DNA of 64,000 nucleotides, from the NCBI RefSeq assembly GCF_052156535.1, contig NZ_JBQKUP010000034.1, positions 310,001 to 374,000 on the forward strand, written 5' to 3'. Of this stretch, positions 49,249-58,179 are shown in pieces; within the stretch, counting starts at the first letter, position 1; the number at the start of each line of letters is the position of its first letter. The position numbers and the translations under genes were made by a program. The stretch comes from Nitrospira_E sp052156535. GTDB lineage: Bacteria > Nitrospirota > Nitrospiria > Nitrospirales > UBA8639. The notes under the pieces are model-generated. The model did not search any database. It saw nothing but the letters and a program-made list of their open reading frames with translations, and was not told the DNA's origin.

Positions 49249-49415
49249 GCTTTCCTCCTAGTTTGGTAGTGAGAGATAAAGGATTAGATTTACAACCCGT
49301 GAACATGATTATAACAAAAGAAAGCTTATTAGAAAGCCAAAATTTACACATGCATGTTGATCGCCTATGGTTGGCTGACCGGAGGCACGGGTGGATAGTG
49401 TATTTTATTCAGACT

Positions 49416-50510
49416 TTATGTGGTCGAATATTCCCTGTTTTCTAATGCAGGAGTATTTCGAAAGGCTTGGGCAGGAGAGTGCTTGCTGGTTGTGCATAGA
49501 GAAGGAATCTCAGAAGGATGTAGATTCGGAAATTTCTCGAGGAGTTGCTTGAGCGTTCGATGGCCTTCTTGATATCCAGGGTGGATGGTGATGATTTCTT
49601 TTATGGTAACCAAAGCTTGTGGGAGTTGTCCGGTCTCGATCAATAATGCTGCCAACCGTAATCTTCCTTCCAGAGTTGCGGGATTCTTATTGATCAGCGT
49701 TTGCAGCGTCTGAATTCCCTCCTGATAGTTGCCTGCACATGCGCAATTGTCGGCATAAATGCCATAAAGATGGTTATCCAATTCAGAGACAAAGTGCGGT
49801 TGTTCCAATTCGTCCCAGTCCATTGAGACAGTGGAATCTATTGGACCGATTTTTTGTGCCAACCGGAAACGGTGACTATGCGAATCAGACATCTCTGTGA
49901 ATTCGGGATTGGATGATGGGTGTTCAAGGAAGCCTAAGCCGTTCCGCCGAAGGCTTTCTTCAATTTCCTGATGGGAATAGGACCGTATCCCAATGGTGTC
50001 CTCGAGAGGAACATCAAGATAAGGGCCTATGGGAAGTTGAAAGACCAGATAGCCATTAGGAGTCAAGACGCGGTGGATTTCTCCCAGGTAACGTTCAAAC
50101 ACAGGACGGGGCATATGCTGAAATGTGACATAGGAGTACACCAGATCAAAGGAGGAGTGAGGAAATTCTCGAAGATCCACCCCAGAGGTTTCATACGTGT
50201 GAACATGGGGATCGTCGGCTAACCACTGTTTGCTCTGGGCAATCATTGCGGAGGAGACATCGACTCCAACTAAATAATCAAAATAGGAGGCGAGAGCTTT
50301 GAGGACTCTGCCAATCCCGCATCCGATGTCCAAAACTTTCCACGACCGTAAGGGAGAGACAGGAATGGTTGCCAACAGTGCCTGAGCAGTGTCTTTTCCC
50401 GATTGAGCGAATTTTTCTTCTGTGTGGTAATCCTCGGTGGCAATCCAAAATCTTGCATGGTGTTGGGCCCGTTCGTTCCAGTCATGTTTCATTTTTTCCA
50501 CAATGTTCAT
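49416..50510 (-). CDS. SAM-dependent methyltransferase with C-terminal TPR repeats
   Basis: 364 residues from ATG 50510, which gives the MNIVEKMKHDWNERA start common to this methyltransferase group; upstream TTG codons are less likely. Residues about 50-190 are a class I methyltransferase with SAM-binding VLDIGCGIGRVL and a following VGVDVSS acidic loop. Residues about 255-330 contain two or so TPR-like units (YQEGIQTLQTLINKNP, LPQALVTIKEIITIHP). The substrate is unknown; TPRs suggest a protein partner. Confidence 0.85.
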   Translation of the reverse strand: MNIVEKMKHDWNERAQHHARFWIATEDYHTEEKFAQSGKDTAQALLATIPVSPLRSWKVLDIGCGIGRVLKALASYFDYLVGVDVSSAMIAQSKQWLADDPHVHTYETSGVDLREFPHSSFDLVYSYVTFQHMPRPVFERYLGEIHRVLTPNGYLVFQLPIGPYLDVPLEDTIGIRSYSHQEIEESLRRNGLGFLEHPSSNPEFTEMSDSHSHRFRLAQKIGPIDSTVSMDWDELEQPHFVSELDNHLYGIYADNCACAGNYQEGIQTLQTLINKNPATLEGRLRLAALLIETGQLPQALVTIKEIITIHPGYQEGHRTLKQLLEKFPNLHPSEIPSLCTTSKHSPAQAFRNTPALENREYSTT

Positions 50511-51219
50511 ACGTCTCCGGATCTCCATCAGTTCGAGATATTGCCCGTGGGCCAATGTTTGTTGTTGTTTCCATATATTCGCGTGTGCTTGGGTATCTTT
50601 TTGTATTCCTATTTGGCTCTGCTTTGTTAAGAATAAATCCTCAATGGTTTGTCTTGGAACATACGATTTAGCAAGTCCGTTGCCAGCTTCGTTGGTAAAG
50701 GGACCGGCAGCATACTGGGATCACAATTTTCAGGATAGGCTTGTGAAAGGTGTTTTAAGAGAGCGAAGGAGTTTATTCAATGAGGAGAAAACAATGGGCA
50801 AGAGATTCTTGGGAGTGGAAAGGTCTGCCCAGCTTTAAGATTTAGTGATTAAATTAATGTACTTATGATCAATATGAGAGGGAAAGGCATTGTTTGGTTT
50901 TTCAGAGGGAGAGCTGTCTTCGCTGGTCTTTCGTTGCAGTTTCTGGCGGGCTGCGGTTTCAAGGCAATAGCTGACAAGGCCACCGCCAGATCCCGGACTG
51001 AAGGATCGGCTGGTGCTAGGGGTGCCGACTGAATTTGCTGGGCTTTTTGTAGGGTAGCTTGTGGATTACCTGGGACAGGAGAAGTTAGTGTCAATACTGA
51101 CTTTTCCCCGACAGCATAGAGTATTTCATCAGACTTACTGGAAAGAAAAAAATCGTCCCATTTGGTTAGGACTCCGGCTGATGCTATGTGCGACTGCTCG
51201 TGATTTCGGAATTCACTTT
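50511..51219. other. Gene-free stretch upstream of the palindromic repeat
   Basis: Short frames (for example 50849-51094 leftward, 51061-51333 rightward) have no ribosome sites or recognisable domains. The methyltransferase promoter should lie near 50560-50700. Confidence 0.4.
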
Positions 51220-51341
51220 GGGTCTGTTGAAAAAAGCCGCCAGCGGCGTTCTCGCCATTTTCCCGTGCTCACGTACTACGCGTACGCTCCGCGCGTAAAA
51301 ACGGCTGCGGCCTTGCTGGACGGACTTTTTTGAACCGACCC
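51220..51341. repeat. Palindromic MITE/REP-like repeat
   Basis: A 122-bp imperfect inverted repeat. It opens GGGTCTGTTGAAAAAAG and closes with CTTTTTTGAACCGACCC. Inside, CCGCCAGCGGCG on the left is answered by CGGCCTTGCTGGACGG on the right, around a core GTGCTCACGTACTACGCGTA. It encodes nothing and could fold into one long hairpin. This type of GGTCTGTTGAAAAA repeat is, to my knowledge, common in Nitrospira genomes and is probably moved by a transposase in trans. Confidence 0.75.
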
Positions 51342-52043
51342 GGAGCCTTTGATGAGTCATCTAATCCTGGGCAAATTTGCCCTTGAACATCTTTATTATT
51401 CAACACTCCCTCTTTCGCGACTCTGAGGTTCCACGACATCTTTCTTTTAAATAGAGGGAGTTTCTTATGTTGTTTGTCCTCGTCCGTCAGAATGCCTCTG
51501 GAGGCCTATTGGAGAAGAATGGAGTGAGGGTGAAGAGGATATATTTTTGGAAAACCCTGAATTCATCAGCTTCGGACTTTTGGGATTAATAAATTAACGA
51601 TTTTTTGGCAAATCGGAATGGATAAATCATGGAAGTAGCTCTTCTGAAAGATTCTATGTGGAGGCGGCGCAGAAACGATAAAATCAGAAAAATGGCATGG
51701 ATAATTTATCCTTGAAACGTTAATCGTGCATCACGTTTTCCTTCATTATCGTTTTCGAAACCGTTATTAGGCCAAAAGCCTTCTCCAACCCATTCATGCT
51801 CAGGGTCATGAAGCATGAACGGGTCGAGGCCATTAGCCATCCTTTTAAATTTCACTGGGAAGACAAATGAAATACCTATTGAAATATATCGATTTCAATA
51901 CAGATTCGTTGGCCCACAAAGTAATAGTTTTGTCGGCATCAATGTCTGGTAGTCGCATTGACTGTCTCAGTCCGCATTATGCTCCCCTGCCAGCAGTTTC
52001 TCTCCCGACTGCTTTGTTGTCTTGGGATTGAAAATTTTGATTT
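51342..52043. other. Gene-free stretch with a perfect palindrome
   Basis: No credible CDS in about 700 bases. It contains a perfect 14-bp palindrome GGGCAAATTTGCCC at 51369-51382 and an 11-of-12-bp hairpin at 51789-51823 (CCCATTCATGCT). Either could be an operator or an RNA structure; nothing known is matched. Confidence 0.4.
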
Positions 52044-52298
52044 TTAACAGTGCCGGCGCAATTGTTTGGTAATTTTCTTTGTGTCCAAAGCAGGCTTGGC
52101 AGGCCATAGAGCCAGAGAAGCAAGAAAGATACTTAAAAAGACCAGTAGTAGAAGTGTGGTGGTGGTGTCTGGTCGCTGGATCTGGTCAAAATATAAGGTT
52201 TGCGCATTCGCCAGAACTTTGTCTGCAGCAGATACCCCTCCAAAGAGTATCATGGTCATAAGGGAACCGATAATCATTCCTCCGAATATTTTCAGCAT
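52044..52298 (-). CDS. Small secreted/membrane protein, function unknown
   Basis: 84 residues from ATG 52298 after AAAGGAG. The N-terminal hydrophobic segment (FGGMIIGSLMTMILFGGVSAA) looks like a signal peptide or anchor, and a second helix TTTLLLLVFLSIFLASLALWP lies near the C-terminus, followed by a basic tail. In-frame upstream residues to 52409 lack a ribosome site. I do not recognise the family. Confidence 0.65.
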   Translation of the reverse strand: MLKIFGGMIIGSLMTMILFGGVSAADKVLANAQTLYFDQIQRPDTTTTLLLLVFLSIFLASLALWPAKPALDTKKITKQLRRHC

Positions 52299-52575
52299 GA
52301 GAGCACTCCTTTTGTTAAAGAGAAAGTTTAACTGGAATTTTTTCGATTTCTTCGGTCGCTCACTTCCCAATATGGGGAAATGATTTTTGTAGGGTGGTAG
52401 TAGATCCATCGCCCTAGTGAAGAGATATCGAGAAAAGGGTTAATGAAGAAATACCGCTTATGGATTAGCAGATGAGCACATAGTAGGAAAAGTTAGAGAT
52501 ACGGAAGTTTTTTTAATACGAGGATTTAAGAGGAGCGCTGTTGAAGGAGAAGACCAGGAGGACAAAGAACAAGAC

Positions 52576-52944
52576 TTATTGGTCCAATGCAAGCTGAACC
52601 ATGGACAGGAATTGGCTAAAATTGCAAGGTTTATCCAGGATAGCAAAGACTCCTGCCTGACGCGCACGCTGTTTATCCTGGTCGTCGAGATGACCACTAA
52701 GTAAAATGACGGGGGTTGGGATGGGATCGTTCGCTTGCAATTTGATTTGATCAATAAAATCCAGGCCTGCCAGAACCGGCATTTGATTGTCGGAGATAAT
52801 CAGGTCCGCCCGGTTGTTGGACAGCCAAGCGATGGCTTCTGATCCATTACCGACCTCAATGCATTCTAATTTCTGAGATTCCAGGACTAGGCGAAGGGCC
52901 TCACGAGCATTGAGATCATCATCTACTAAAAGAACTTTTTTCAT
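52576..52944 (-). CDS. Single-domain response regulator (CheY-like)
   Basis: 122 residues consisting only of a receiver domain. The acidic pocket is D8-D10 (VLLVDDD), the phosphoacceptor D52 in IISDNQMP, the switch S83 in LLSGH and the conserved K105 in LDKP. No output domain and no adjacent histidine kinase, so it must signal by protein contact to a distant partner. It starts with ATG 52944. Confidence 0.9.
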   Translation of the reverse strand: MKKVLLVDDDLNAREALRLVLESQKLECIEVGNGSEAIAWLSNNRADLIISDNQMPVLAGLDFIDQIKLQANDPIPTPVILLSGHLDDQDKQRARQAGVFAILDKPCNFSQFLSMVQLALDQ

Positions 52945-53115
52945 GTTCTCGTTCGCTTGTTCTATCGATTTTTAACACATGCACGATTTCCTCTCATTTT
53001 AAATGATCAGAACGACACATTGTCCACCCCCCTAAGAGACTAGCCGTTTTTCTTGTTAACGAAAACTCCAGAATTAATCCTCCCCAGGATTTTTAACCAA
53101 ACTTTTGATTTTTCG

Positions 53116-53361
53116 TTATTGAGAAGAAAGCGGGATGGCTGTATAACCCTTTGCCTCCAAACACCCTTCTAGGGAATAAACCTCTTTGGTCCTTTGAGTG
53201 GTTCCTGTTGAGAACAAAGCTTCTTCGCAATCAGCTTTATCCTTGGAAAAGGTCGCCTGTGAGGTACCGGGCTTGAACCATTTCACCGGTGCGGAAGCGC
53301 AACTCAGGCCTGTCAGAATTACCAGAAGGCCTACGATCACCTCTATTTTTATTTTCTTCAT
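53116..53361 (-). CDS. Small lipoprotein, function unknown
   Basis: 81 residues from ATG 53361 preceded by GAGG. A lipoprotein signal peptide has a lipobox-like TGLSC. The mature part has KADCEEALFS and SLEGCLEAKGY, with two more cysteines that could form a disulfide. This layout (WxKPGTSQATFSKDKADCE...CLEAKGY) resembles a common family of small bacterial lipoproteins of unknown function. Confidence 0.75.
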   Translation of the reverse strand: MKKIKIEVIVGLLVILTGLSCASAPVKWFKPGTSQATFSKDKADCEEALFSTGTTQRTKEVYSLEGCLEAKGYTAIPLSSQ

Positions 53362-53517
53362 TTTTTCCTCATGGAGAAAAAGAAGGCGAATTGTAATGAT
53401 TTTATCTCGAGTATTCAATCAAACGCATGGAACATGGAAAAATTTTGATCTAGGATGAAAGTTGGACGGAAATCAGCGAGGAAGGTGAATGATGACGCCG
53501 AAGAAAATTCGTGGAGA

Positions 53518-54291
53518 TTAGGTATCCTGACCAATTTGGATAAGGGCCCAAGAGGCCCAAAAATGCACATTGGGAGTCGGGTCTGTTTCCATGGCTTGCT
53601 TCAGTGCCACCACATCCGCGCTGGTTCCCAATTTGCCTAAACGATATGCGGCTTCCGATCGGACACCCACGCTTGGATCCTGGAGAAGATGAGTGCGTAA
53701 CAACGGGAGTCCCCGGGGGTCGCCTAATTCACCGAGCCCTGCAATTGCAGATTGTCGAGTGAGAGAATCCGGACTTTCCAGAGCTTGAAGGTACACGGAA
53801 TAGGAAAATGGAAAATCAAAGTGAGCAAGAGATTGGATAATGGCTCTTTGAGTGTCAATGGTGGAAATAGCGTAGGCTTGGGTTAACACTTGTATTAATT
53901 CCTTCTGCACAGCTGTCCGACCCAAGGCCAATACCACAGCCTGTCTAACTAATTCGGAAGGGTCCGTAAGGTGCTGAACCAATGCAACTAGAGCCTGGTC
54001 TGATAGTGAATCGGCCATCGTTCCCAAGGCCCAAGCACTTGATTGTCGAACCTGATCATCTGGATCCGACAACGAGATAACAAGGGCTGGAATGCCCTGA
54101 GGGTCGCCAATTTTTCCAAGTGATAAGGCTGCGGTCCGTCTCGTATCAGTCTGAGTATCCGTTAGAAGTGGAATAAGTCGTGCGGTAACGGATTCAGCTG
54201 ATTCAGGTGGGGATTCAATGACACACCCAAAGAGTCCAAAGAAACAAATTGCTCCAATAACGGGAGCAGAATTGGTAGAGAACGTGAGCAA
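53518..54291 (-). CDS. HEAT-repeat lipoprotein
   Basis: 257 residues starting with TTG 54291, seven bases after the tatA stop. A hydrophobic leader ends in a lipobox FFGLFGC. Residues 30-250 are about six HEAT/PBS-lyase-type repeats of some 31 residues (RRTAALSLGKIGDPQGIPAL, RQSSAWALGTMAD, RQSAIAGLGELGDPRGLPLL, RSEAAYRLGKLG). Such repeats are protein-binding scaffolds. Its tight spacing after tatA suggests a shared transcript; the link in function is not known. Confidence 0.82.
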   Translation of the reverse strand: MLTFSTNSAPVIGAICFFGLFGCVIESPPESAESVTARLIPLLTDTQTDTRRTAALSLGKIGDPQGIPALVISLSDPDDQVRQSSAWALGTMADSLSDQALVALVQHLTDPSELVRQAVVLALGRTAVQKELIQVLTQAYAISTIDTQRAIIQSLAHFDFPFSYSVYLQALESPDSLTRQSAIAGLGELGDPRGLPLLRTHLLQDPSVGVRSEAAYRLGKLGTSADVVALKQAMETDPTPNVHFWASWALIQIGQDT

Positions 54292-54298
54292 GAAAGGC

Positions 54299-55087
54299 TT
54301 ATGCAGATCCAGAGGGTTCTTTGGGAGTTAGGGGCTCTTTGGCTACTTCAATGGAGTCTTGCATCTCTTTTTCGGCAGACTCCAGTTCCGCTTGAATGGT
54401 GCGCATTTGAGGATCGATCGAATTTTTAATATCTGCCGCGGCATCGCGGAAGGTACGTACGGCACTTCCAAGACCTTCTCCCAATGATTGCATATCTCGG
54501 GGAGCTGATCCGGATTGCTGGGAAGCCTGAGCTTTCATTGCAGCTTGTTGAGCTTGGACTCGCGCCACAGCTTGTTTATTCACAACAGCTGCAGGTCGCT
54601 TCAGCACGGGCTTCGCTTGTGCACCAGCCGGGAGGGCAGGATATTGCCTGGAAGCCATGGGGGCTGGTTGCGCTTGCCTATCCTCCATCGACATCGGTGG
54701 GGGTGAAGAAGGAGTCGTCGTGGCTTGAGGAGGACTGGAAGCCCCGCCAGATTGAGATGAAGGTTGGATCACCTCAGGCCCTGCTCCCTTATAAAGTAAC
54801 GCTGCAGTGGTTCCCGGGGTTTGTTCAGGACCAGGCTGAAATGGCTGATTTGTCGGAGTGCCTACAGAGGTAGTTGGTTGGGATTGCACCTGTCCTGGTT
54901 CTGGCGGTGTATTGGGAAGTGGCTCATTGGGGTCCACAGGTGAGGGTATATCGGCGACTTCTTTTTTAAAGCCTTTTAAGGCTTTCCCCACACCCTCTCC
55001 GATTTGCGGGAGCCGACCTGCCCCGAAAATAATCAGGATGATCACCAGAATGATCATGAGTTCTGAGAACCCCATGGTTCCGAACAT
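54299..55087 (-). CDS. tatA: Twin-arginine translocase subunit TatA/TatB type with long tail
   Basis: 262 residues. The N-terminus is classical: MFGTMGFSELMIILVIILIIFG membrane helix, then GAGRLPQIGEGVGKALKGFKKE amphipathic helix. A Pro/Ala/Gln-rich low-complexity region of about 140 residues follows, then a charged coiled-coil-like end (about residues 195-255). TatA is usually 60-90 residues, so this tail is unusual. No tatC or tatB is adjacent. The symbol tatA rests on the N-terminal domain; it could act as TatB. Confidence 0.85.
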   Translation of the reverse strand: MFGTMGFSELMIILVIILIIFGAGRLPQIGEGVGKALKGFKKEVADIPSPVDPNEPLPNTPPEPGQVQSQPTTSVGTPTNQPFQPGPEQTPGTTAALLYKGAGPEVIQPSSQSGGASSPPQATTTPSSPPPMSMEDRQAQPAPMASRQYPALPAGAQAKPVLKRPAAVVNKQAVARVQAQQAAMKAQASQQSGSAPRDMQSLGEGLGSAVRTFRDAAADIKNSIDPQMRTIQAELESAEKEMQDSIEVAKEPLTPKEPSGSA

Positions 55088-55259
55088 AGATAAAACCTCT
55101 CCTTTAACACTATGAAAATTTAAGACTTAAAAGACTCTATCTTTCAAGATTGACGAGTGTCAACCTAAATGCGGTAGGCTTGGGACACTATGCCCTAGCC
55201 AAGTTTTTGCGTATTCTTCATTTTTTGTTGTGCTCTTAAAAGAAACGAGTAGATCACGG

Positions 55260-55730
55260 ATGTCATTACTCTCACCGCCCCAAATTCCCCTCTTTCGCAT
55301 TACGCTGTTTTACGGCCCTGAAGCCGTTGAAGGTGCCTCAGATTCTGTACACTGTGTGTTTAATGTCAAAAAACGCAGCTGGAAAGGTGGGGTACAAGTC
55401 GAGGTGGTGATGAAAAGGAACCAAGTAGACAGGCTCGAAGGAATCCTTCAGCATTCGTCATGGTTGGATGTTGTTCTGAGGGGCGTTCCAGTTGAAACGC
55501 AGGGAGCCTATCGAGAAAAAAGCCATGATTTATTGGTGCAGTTGCTGTGCTTTCATAAGCTTCATGCCTTTATTCAGCAGGGAATCAAGCAGGAAAATAT
55601 TCAAGTTTCAGGGGATGCTCTCGTAGCTGAGACTGATGAGGTAGTTGAGCGTGAGGCCGAGGAAATCAAGAGGCAGATTTTTATCGAGTTGGATCTGATT
55701 GAAACCGAAAAGAGACCCCCGTCACAATGA
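55260..55730 (+). CDS. Hypothetical protein, PilZ-like size, function unknown
   Basis: 156 residues from ATG 55260 (a frame extension to 55230 is possible). Soluble, with a strand-rich N-terminal half (CVFNVKKRSWKGGVQVEVVM) and a helical C-terminal half ending in VEREAEEIKRQIFIELDLIE. No signal peptide, cysteine pairs or catalytic motifs. Divergent from tatA. I do not recognise the family. Confidence 0.6.
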   Translation: MSLLSPPQIPLFRITLFYGPEAVEGASDSVHCVFNVKKRSWKGGVQVEVVMKRNQVDRLEGILQHSSWLDVVLRGVPVETQGAYREKSHDLLVQLLCFHKLHAFIQQGIKQENIQVSGDALVAETDEVVEREAEEIKRQIFIELDLIETEKRPPSQ

Positions 55731-55852
55731 ATATACCAAATTTGCTATAATTGCTCATTTCGGATTTAAAAACAGAAGACTAATGCATCATTCAGGTTTA
55801 AAATACCAACGAGAAGGTTTGCATAAAAATTAAACAGGAAGGAGTATTCCTT

Positions 55853-56245
55853 ATGCGGCAATCCAAGGTTTTTGGGGAAGGTGTGCTTAAACAATTAACC
55901 GGGGTGTGCGTGTTGTTGGCTTTTTCCCTGATAGTATGCCTGGGTGCCCCAGGGGTCAGTTTGGCTGCCGAACAAGAATTATCGAGCCCAACCAATGAAG
56001 CGGCCCTTGGGATCGGGAGTGCTTTGCTGACCGTGATTTATTTCCCTGTGAAGTTTGCCTATGCCATCTTGGGCGGGGTTGTGGGAACGTTTACCTATGG
56101 ATTGACGGGTGGTGACCTTGAAACCGCAAAAGCTGTATGGGAGCCGAGCTTCTACGGCACGTATGTCATCACTCCTGACCATCTAAAGGGGAATGAGCCC
56201 GTTCGATTCCTTGGGGTCTCCGCATACGAGGATCAAGCGCTATAG
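55853..56245 (+). CDS. Exported small membrane protein, function unknown
   Basis: 130 residues from ATG 55853 after AGGAAGGAG. A signal peptide or first helix (VCVLLAFSLIVCLGAPGVSLAA) is followed by a second glycine-rich hydrophobic segment VIYFPVKFAYAILGGVVGTFTYGLTGG, and a short tail ending in TYVITPDHLKG. The pattern is found in conserved proteins of unknown role in Nitrospira-like genomes, as far as I recall. Located in the inner membrane or periplasm. Confidence 0.7.
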   Translation: MRQSKVFGEGVLKQLTGVCVLLAFSLIVCLGAPGVSLAAEQELSSPTNEAALGIGSALLTVIYFPVKFAYAILGGVVGTFTYGLTGGDLETAKAVWEPSFYGTYVITPDHLKGNEPVRFLGVSAYEDQAL

Positions 56246-56283
56246 ACCGAAAGATCAAACCCGCCCGAGTTGAATCGGCTGGC

Positions 56284-57036
56284 ATGCTCAAACCTATCAT
56301 TGGAATTACACCGGATTTTAACCCTGGAAATCGGAAGGATATGGGTGGGAAAGAGCCCACCTATTTTTTGAGGGCCAGGTACCTTCAGGCAATTCAGGAC
56401 GCCGGGGGAGTGCCCATCGTGCTTCCTCTGGTCCGTGGGTTGGCGAAACAGAAATATCTTATACAACGGTTGGACGGTCTTCTGGTGACCGGGAGCGGAT
56501 CGGATTTAGCCCCTGAGTTGTATGGGGAGAAGCAGCGGTATCCTTTTCAGCAAATGAGCGAAGAGCGCGCTCAACTAGAGCTGGGATTATCCAAGCTGGC
56601 CTTTCGTCAGGGGGTGCCGACCCTGGGCATCTGCGGAGGGATGCAATCCATGAACGTGGCCTTGGGAGGAACTCTGGTGCAGGATATTTCCTCTCAATTG
56701 TCGACGAAAATTGAACATCGACCCACCAAATCGGCAACGAAAACAGCCCATCTGGTTAATATTGAACCCAACAGCCTACTGCAGCGCATCGCCAAGCAAT
56801 TAAGTATTGCGGTGAATAGCTCCCACCATCAATCTATCAAATCTGTTCCGTCGTCATTTCAGGTGACCGGGATTGCTCCAGATGGAGTCATTGAAGCGAT
56901 TGAAGCCTCTCGTCATCCATTCTGGCTTGGGGTCCAATGGCATCCGGAGTTTTTATACCGGCAGGATGCAATTCAGAAACGTCTATTTACGGCGTTGATA
57001 GAATCCGCCAGGCAGTTTGCCGACAGCCGAACATAG
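56284..57036 (+). CDS. Class I glutamine amidotransferase-like gamma-glutamyl hydrolase (PuuD family)
   Basis: 250 residues. It opens with IGITPDF, has the nucleophile cysteine in LGICGGMQSMN and the catalytic His/Glu in GVQWHPEF. This matches the gamma-glutamyl-gamma-aminobutyrate hydrolase family, which splits gamma-glutamyl amides in polyamine or other amine breakdown. No puu pathway genes are present, so the true substrate may differ. It starts 38 bases after the preceding gene. Confidence 0.9.
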   Translation: MLKPIIGITPDFNPGNRKDMGGKEPTYFLRARYLQAIQDAGGVPIVLPLVRGLAKQKYLIQRLDGLLVTGSGSDLAPELYGEKQRYPFQQMSEERAQLELGLSKLAFRQGVPTLGICGGMQSMNVALGGTLVQDISSQLSTKIEHRPTKSATKTAHLVNIEPNSLLQRIAKQLSIAVNSSHHQSIKSVPSSFQVTGIAPDGVIEAIEASRHPFWLGVQWHPEFLYRQDAIQKRLFTALIESARQFADSRT

Positions 57037-57085
57037 CATGCCAAGGACATTTTGGCTCGGTTCACACAAAACCCATAAGAAAGAG

Positions 57086-57121
57086 AACTCTCAAAACGGA
57101 TAAAAGGACTGGGAGTTTTTA
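57086..57121. terminator. Probable terminator between convergent genes
   Basis: AACTCTC/GGGAGTT forms a 7-bp stem (one G-U pair) followed by a T-run on the plus strand, just after the PuuD-family gene and reaching the stop codon of the leftward gene at 57119. Confidence 0.55.
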
Positions 57122-57526
57122 CTTAGCTGCGTCTTCGGCTTCTGGACTTGGTTGTGGTGGATCCGGCAGAGCCGGTGTTTTAGGTGCAGGCGGTTTGGTC
57201 TCTTTTGCAGCCTCTGTCTTTGCTGCAGGGGGAGTGGCAGGTTTTGGAGCAGGCACAGGTTTGGGCTTTTCCGGCTTGATGCCACCTTCCCAATGAGGGC
57301 CGGTATACATATCGTCGGCCAAGTCCGTCTCTTTCCACCTGGCTTCGAAGTCTGCGGCGGCCTTATTGGGGGTTTCTCCGGTTCCAACAGTTTGATTCCA
57401 CGGATAGATACGAGGAGAAATCCGGCAGGTAGACTCATCCTGGCACATGTACAGTGCAATCGGATTTCCTCGATAAGGGCCCAGAATAATATGGACTGTG
57501 CCGACTAATTCAGGAAGAGAATCCAT
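57119..57526 (-). CDS. Hypothetical protein with Pro/Ala/Lys-rich tail
   Basis: 135 residues. The N-terminal 80 residues look folded (LVGTVHIILGPYRGNPIALYMC, then RISPRIYPWNQTVGTG and FEARWKETDLADDMYTGPHWEGG). The last 55 are a Pro/Ala/Lys-rich low-complexity tail. No signal peptide. I do not recognise the family; the folded part argues that it is real. Confidence 0.62.
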   Translation of the reverse strand: MDSLPELVGTVHIILGPYRGNPIALYMCQDESTCRISPRIYPWNQTVGTGETPNKAAADFEARWKETDLADDMYTGPHWEGGIKPEKPKPVPAPKPATPPAAKTEAAKETKPPAPKTPALPDPPQPSPEAEDAAK

Positions 57527-57684
57527 GATACCAACACTACAGATTGTCGTCTAAAAAGGAGGCTATACTGCCACAGCCCCCGGCGGTATGCAATATGAGC
57601 CGAAGAAGTTCATGAGGAATTTCTGACAATACTATGATTGAGGGAAGAGAAAGGGGAAAAGAATTTTCCTGGAATTCGGAAGGG

Positions 57685-58164
57685 CTATTTGTTGAGAAGA
57701 GGTTCTACCGGGAGCTCGGATTTTCGGTGAAGATATAATGCAATCATGAGGACCAAAATCACGATGACATGTAAGGACATATCCATGAGATAATGACGAA
57801 ACATGTCTTCAGGGACAGATTCCTGGTGCGAGAATTCAGCTCCAGCGGTAAGAATTCTTCGGACAGATGCGATGATCCCCACATGCAGGAAGGGTTCGAG
57901 TCGAATGCGGTCGTTTTGTAAGAAGCCTAATACCGTGCGAAACAACTCCAAAAGAATGATGACGAACAACAGGTCATTCAGTAAAGTGATGGTTGCTGGC
58001 AAAAACTCGGTCTGTACCGATTGAGCATAGGCTACCCAACTATACCCGAACACCAGCATACCCACGAGAAGAAAACTCAAGCAGGCGGTGATGTAGCCCC
58101 ACCGGTCGAGGAACTGCATCCATCGGACCCATTGTTTAATTGAATCTGGTGTCCACCCTAACAT
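57685..58164 (-). CDS. PsiE-family membrane protein
   Basis: 159 residues with four membrane helices. The segment RIRLEPFLHVGIIASVRRIL between helices is the hallmark of the phosphate-starvation-inducible PsiE family. E. coli PsiE is induced by phosphate limitation, but its molecular role is unknown. It stands 15 bases downstream of the desulforedoxin-like gene in the same direction, so they probably form an operon. Confidence 0.85.
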   Translation of the reverse strand: MLGWTPDSIKQWVRWMQFLDRWGYITACLSFLLVGMLVFGYSWVAYAQSVQTEFLPATITLLNDLLFVIILLELFRTVLGFLQNDRIRLEPFLHVGIIASVRRILTAGAEFSHQESVPEDMFRHYLMDMSLHVIVILVLMIALYLHRKSELPVEPLLNK

Positions 58165-58179
58165 GTTGAATGTGTCCTC

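Noticed and set aside
50849..51094. Leftward 81-codon frame
   Set aside because: No ribosome site, no domain, and low-complexity Ala/Pro content; not enough to call a gene.
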